NCBI RefSeq assembly: GCF_012516375.2 | Contig: NZ_CP051204.2 | Coordinates: 5,456,001-5,520,000, forward strand | From: Chitinophaga oryzae | GTDB taxonomy: Bacteria > Bacteroidota > Bacteroidia > Chitinophagales > Chitinophagaceae | Direction of reading: 5' to 3' | Length of the DNA: 64,000 nucleotides | Shown here: one piece after another, positions 61,368-64,000 of the stretch | Layout of the letters: every line of letters begins with the position of its first letter | Position numbering within the stretch: the stretch's first letter is position 1 | Notes under the pieces: model-generated | What the model was told of the DNA's origin: nothing | The model's input: the letters and a program-made list of their open reading frames with translations, nothing else | Databases searched by the model: none | Position numbers and translations under genes: made by a program

Positions 61368-62477
61368 TTATTGTATTACGACTATTTTCCGATCGTTTAG
61401 CTTATACCTGACGCCGGCTGCCTGCATAAAGTCCAGGATTTCTGTTATACTTTCATTTCGGTTGATAATTCCTGTAAAACGTTTGGCGCTTACCGGGCCT
61501 TCATAGGAGACTTCCACATCATACCAACGGCAGACCTGGCGCATAATTTCAGGCAGAGTAAGGCTGTTGAAAACAAAGTTTCCGTCTTTCCATGCCATCA
61601 CCTCTTCCAGGTCTGCCTGGCGGCTGACGGTAGCCTTTCCGGCTGTCAGGACTGCCTGCTGGCCGGGGCGCAACAGCACGCTGTCCGCCCGGGCGGCCAC
61701 TTTTACCGCTCCTTCCAGCAAGGTGACGCGCAGCCCATTATTATCCGTATAACCGTTTACGTTAAATTTTGTACCGAGAACGCTGATCTCCGATTCCGGT
61801 GCTTTTACGCGGAAAGGCGTCCTGTCCTTTTGTATCTCAAAATACACTTCCCCGGTTACTTCCACCTGCCTGCCCTCTTTTGGGAAGGCCACCGGAAAAC
61901 GGATGGAAGATTCCGCATTCAACAGCGCCGTGCTGCCGTCCGGCAGTGTAAGCAGGAATGTTTCCCCTTTGGGGGTGGTTATTTTATGCCAGGGCATTTT
62001 ATTGCTTTCGTTTACCAGCGCGTTGTACACCAGGTTACCATTGCCCTGTTTCATGCTCACGGTGTTTCCCTGCAGGGTAACAACGCCCTTCCCGGAGCTG
62101 TCCAGTTCTATACTGGCGCCGTCTGACAACGTAAGGAGCACCTTATTTTTTTTCAGGCCGGCAGCAGCGTGTTGCACCGGCTTTTCCTGGTAGCCATCGT
62201 ACCACCACCCTCCCGCTAACATGATGGGAAGCAGGATGGCTGCCGCCGCCCTCCACCATTTGTGAAGAGCCGCACTGCGCTGCTCCTGCTGCTTCACCCG
62301 TTCCGTGATACGCCGGTACATTGCCTCGCGGCCCGACGGGGAACTGAGGTTGTCAAAAACGCCGGATGACAGGTGCCCCTCTATCTCTGTATGCAGCATG
62401 TCGTCATGAGCAGACGGCAAACTACCAGGCAGCCTGGCCTTTAGCCATCTCCTTGCTTTACGCTGAAATTGATGCAT
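61368..62477 (-). CDS. FecR-family anti-sigma factor
   Basis: A 369-residue membrane regulator. The cytoplasmic N-terminus (about 1-72) binds sigma; a single membrane helix follows (WWRAAAAILLPIMLAGGWW). The periplasmic FecR domain has the core TPKGETFLLTLPDGSTALLNAESSIRFP, then VTGEVYFEIQKDRTPFRVKAPESEISVLGTKFNVNGY. The C-terminal DUF4974-like part (LPEIMRQVCRWYDVEVSYEGP) contacts the STN domain of the receptor. It is encoded between the sigma gene and susC, the standard order. Confidence 0.95.
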   Translation of the reverse strand: MHQFQRKARRWLKARLPGSLPSAHDDMLHTEIEGHLSSGVFDNLSSPSGREAMYRRITERVKQQEQRSAALHKWWRAAAAILLPIMLAGGWWYDGYQEKPVQHAAAGLKKNKVLLTLSDGASIELDSSGKGVVTLQGNTVSMKQGNGNLVYNALVNESNKMPWHKITTPKGETFLLTLPDGSTALLNAESSIRFPVAFPKEGRQVEVTGEVYFEIQKDRTPFRVKAPESEISVLGTKFNVNGYTDNNGLRVTLLEGAVKVAARADSVLLRPGQQAVLTAGKATVSRQADLEEVMAWKDGNFVFNSLTLPEIMRQVCRWYDVEVSYEGPVSAKRFTGIINRNESITEILDFMQAAGVRYKLNDRKIVVIQ

Positions 62478-62556
62478 ATGTTGTGGTGACCAGTACTGTT
62501 GTAGCTGATTCAGTATATAAAGACACGCGACAAAAAAAAATGTACCAGTGGGGAGA

Positions 62557-63162
62557 TTACTGTAAGGCGAGAAATATTATCACAAAAAGCAAGGTTTGTT
62601 CATCGGCATGGTCATGGAGGTATTCCCGAACGGATTGTACCGCCCTGGACAGGTGGTTTCTAACGGTATTCCTGGACAGTCCCAGTTGTATGGCCACTTC
62701 ACCCAACCGCATGCCCTGTAGCTGGTTGAGCTGATATACTTCCCGCTGCCGGGGCGGCAGGCTATCGATGGCATGTAAAACAAGGCTGCGGGATTCTTTA
62801 AGCACATATTCGCTTTCCGGCGAACGGAGATTCTCGGTTTCTGCTGAAAAAAGTTGCTGAAGATATTTTTTTTCCGTTTTGAGGCGCCGCAGCTCATTGA
62901 TGATCCGGTTCCGGGAGATAATAAAGATATAGTCTGCGATGCTCTTCAACGCAGGCAGTGAAGCTCTTTTAAGCCATATCTTCACAAATACGTCCTGTAC
63001 TATTTCTTCAGACAGATGGGGAGATTTTGTGTAGGTGTAGGCAACACCGTAGATCCTGTCGGCAAAGGTATCAAACAGCTGGCGGAAGGCATGCTCGTTA
63101 CCACCAGCCACCTGTTCTAAAAGCAGCGTACTGCAAACGGGCATTGTGTTTGAGGACATCAT
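62557..63162 (-). CDS. ECF RNA polymerase sigma factor (FecI-like)
   Basis: A 201-residue sigma-70 family protein. Region 2 is FRQLFDTFADRIYGVAYTYTKSPHLSEEIVQDVFVKIWLKR, and region 4 is IDSLPPRQREVYQLNQLQGMRLGEVAIQLGLSRNTVRNHLSRAV. The start ATG at 63162 is chosen over further upstream codons because region 2 begins soon after. An unusual hydrophobic tail (EQTLLFVIIFLALQ) closes the protein, a feature of several Bacteroidota FecI-type sigma factors. It drives locus 2 once FecR is relieved by SusC. Confidence 0.93.
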   Translation of the reverse strand: MMSSNTMPVCSTLLLEQVAGGNEHAFRQLFDTFADRIYGVAYTYTKSPHLSEEIVQDVFVKIWLKRASLPALKSIADYIFIISRNRIINELRRLKTEKKYLQQLFSAETENLRSPESEYVLKESRSLVLHAIDSLPPRQREVYQLNQLQGMRLGEVAIQLGLSRNTVRNHLSRAVQSVREYLHDHADEQTLLFVIIFLALQ

Positions 63163-63503
63163 ACTAAACGAGGAATTGTGTAAAAAAAGAGATCTGTCTA
63201 AAAGTAAAGAAACAATGCAGATGTGTACCCGGACGATCAAAAAAGCATCGTAATTAGACAATATCGCGGTACAATTACGCGTATAGAAAATATTAAAAGA
63301 CCAGTCCGCTCATATAATTCCCGTTAACCTGTTAAACAATGCACTGAACACCTGTTTTGCCACGTTGTTTGGCAACAGGAGCGCCTAGGCTGATGAATAT
63401 TGAACCCCTGGCGTATAGGATACAGGGGAACTAAAAAGGTTACACCACACGATAGCCGTGGTGTAACCTTTCCTTTTTTCATGCATGGTAGTTGATCGAC
63501 GGA
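63163..63503. other. Intergenic region upstream of the ECF sigma gene
   Basis: 341 bases between the HEIGH peptidase stop and the sigma-factor start, both on the minus strand. It holds the hairpin at 63436-63470 and otherwise no gene or repeat that I can support. Confidence 0.6.
63436..63470. terminator. Bidirectional hairpin terminator
   Basis: 13-base perfect arms AAGGTTACACCAC and its complement with a nine-base loop. It is followed by TCCTTTTTTC on the plus strand and by TTTTTAG on the minus strand, 34 bases after the peptidase stop. Confidence 0.88.
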
Positions 63504-64000
63504 TTAATGATACAGGTAATTTAATGCAATGATATCATTGGCATTAAAGGTACGGTTACCACCGTTGGAGCAGGACAGCATCCAGGAGTTGGCATCCGGA
63601 TAGCTGGGAGTGCCCGGCAGGTATACAGCGCCTACCCCGCCATCGCCTTCGTCTATCGGGTCGCCGCCGCAGCTGTAGGAACGGTCCATATAGTCCGTAT
63701 GGCGCATGCCGATGCAGTGTCCTATTTCATGCTGGATCACAGAGCCTACGTACTGTACGTTCGGGTTGCTGCCGTAGGCATACGGGTGGGTGTTCATCTC
63801 TATAAGGTCAAAAGGATCGCCGGCATCGGTAGGGAAACCGGATGACCCCAAAGTAATATAACCACCAACAGGCCCTTCATAGAAACCCTGGATGGTGATA
63901 TCTGCGCTACCGCTGGTAACACGCTGAAACCGGAGGCTCAGGTTTAACGCGTTGTAACGCTGGATGGCCAGATCGGTGCCTTGTACAAAGGCGGTGCCTA
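63504..64000 (-). CDS. HEIGH-type metallopeptidase (M57-like), N-terminus outside window
   Basis: The frame is open to the window edge, so the 5' part is missing; at least 165 residues are visible. The zinc motif HEIGHCIGMRH (the extended HExxHxxGxxH form) is intact. Before it come QRYNALNLSLRFQRV and DITIQGFYEGPVGG, and after it YSCGGDPIDEGDGG and the C-terminal ANDIIALNYLYH. This matches the secreted dual-action HEIGH metallopeptidases of Bacteroidota. Signal peptide and propeptide would lie beyond base 64000. Confidence 0.87.
   Translation of the reverse strand, partial: GTAFVQGTDLAIQRYNALNLSLRFQRVTSGSADITIQGFYEGPVGGYITLGSSGFPTDAGDPFDLIEMNTHPYAYGSNPNVQYVGSVIQHEIGHCIGMRHTDYMDRSYSCGGDPIDEGDGGVGAVYLPGTPSYPDANSWMLSCSNGGNRTFNANDIIALNYLYH

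Noticed and set aside
1-64000. CRISPR arrays, tRNA or rRNA genes, insertion sequences, prophage
   Set aside because: Read for on both strands; no regularly spaced repeats, no tRNA-like TTCGA arms in context, no transposase, integrase or terminal repeats were seen.

Overview
The window looks like chromosome from a Bacteroidota bacterium, most likely Chitinophaga or a close relative (inference). The reasons are two SusC/SusD pairs, an ECF sigma/FecR pair feeding a SusC with an STN domain, lipoproteins with DUF4998/DUF4959/DUF5000-like architecture, a HEIGH-type metallopeptidase, TAnnTTTG-like promoter elements, few Shine-Dalgarno sequences and roughly 50% GC. I see no rRNA, tRNA, CRISPR array, insertion sequence or prophage.

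Layout. Positions 1-12950 are ordinary chromosomal genes: YjbQ-like protein (cut by the window edge), an SRPBCC protein behind a striking double palindrome, a secreted hydrolase, a sigma-54 activator without a sensor domain, acetyltransferases, an overlapping radical-SAM/AlkD-like pair, a MacB/FtsX-type permease and an FAD monooxygenase. Positions 13057-22467 hold small regulators and enzymes: AraC regulators, an AlbA_2/ATPase regulator with a repetitive 3' end, a DoxX-DGPF-ECF sigma group, a DHFR-like protein, an aldo/keto reductase, DinB and an acyltransferase. Two broken genes are present: a zinc-ribbon gene tail at 14020-14229 and an epimerase start at 32465-32620.

Positions 22890-31051 form a sugar-use locus, probably for mannose. 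It has a single polypeptide joining a ROK sugar kinase to a class I mannose-6-phosphate isomerase, an MFS sugar porter, a large secreted GH38-type alpha-mannosidase, and a convergent GntR/UTRA repressor gene. Positions 31139-40186 are mixed: a HEAT-like protein, a DUF3592 membrane protein, a VOC protein, a PQQ dehydrogenase with an inserted haem domain, an AraC regulator, a TIM-barrel lipoprotein and a POT peptide transporter.

Positions 40243-50112 are polysaccharide utilisation locus 1: susC, susD, two surface lipoproteins and a six-hairpin glycosidase on the minus strand, with a second, paralogous GntR gene divergent. A motif of the form ATGT-N4-ACAT sits at the kinase operon promoter and directly in front of both GntR genes, with a one-mismatch copy in front of susC. 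I infer that the two repressors and the two loci form one sugar-responsive regulon. After dxs and a NamZ-type muramidase gene (50190-53366) comes locus 2 (53483-63162). Its susC, susD and lipoproteins parallel locus 1, but control is by an ECF sigma/FecR/STN-SusC relay and no hydrolase is encoded. The window ends in a HEIGH metallopeptidase gene cut by the edge.

All functions are read from sequence motifs by eye. No database search or structure prediction was run.
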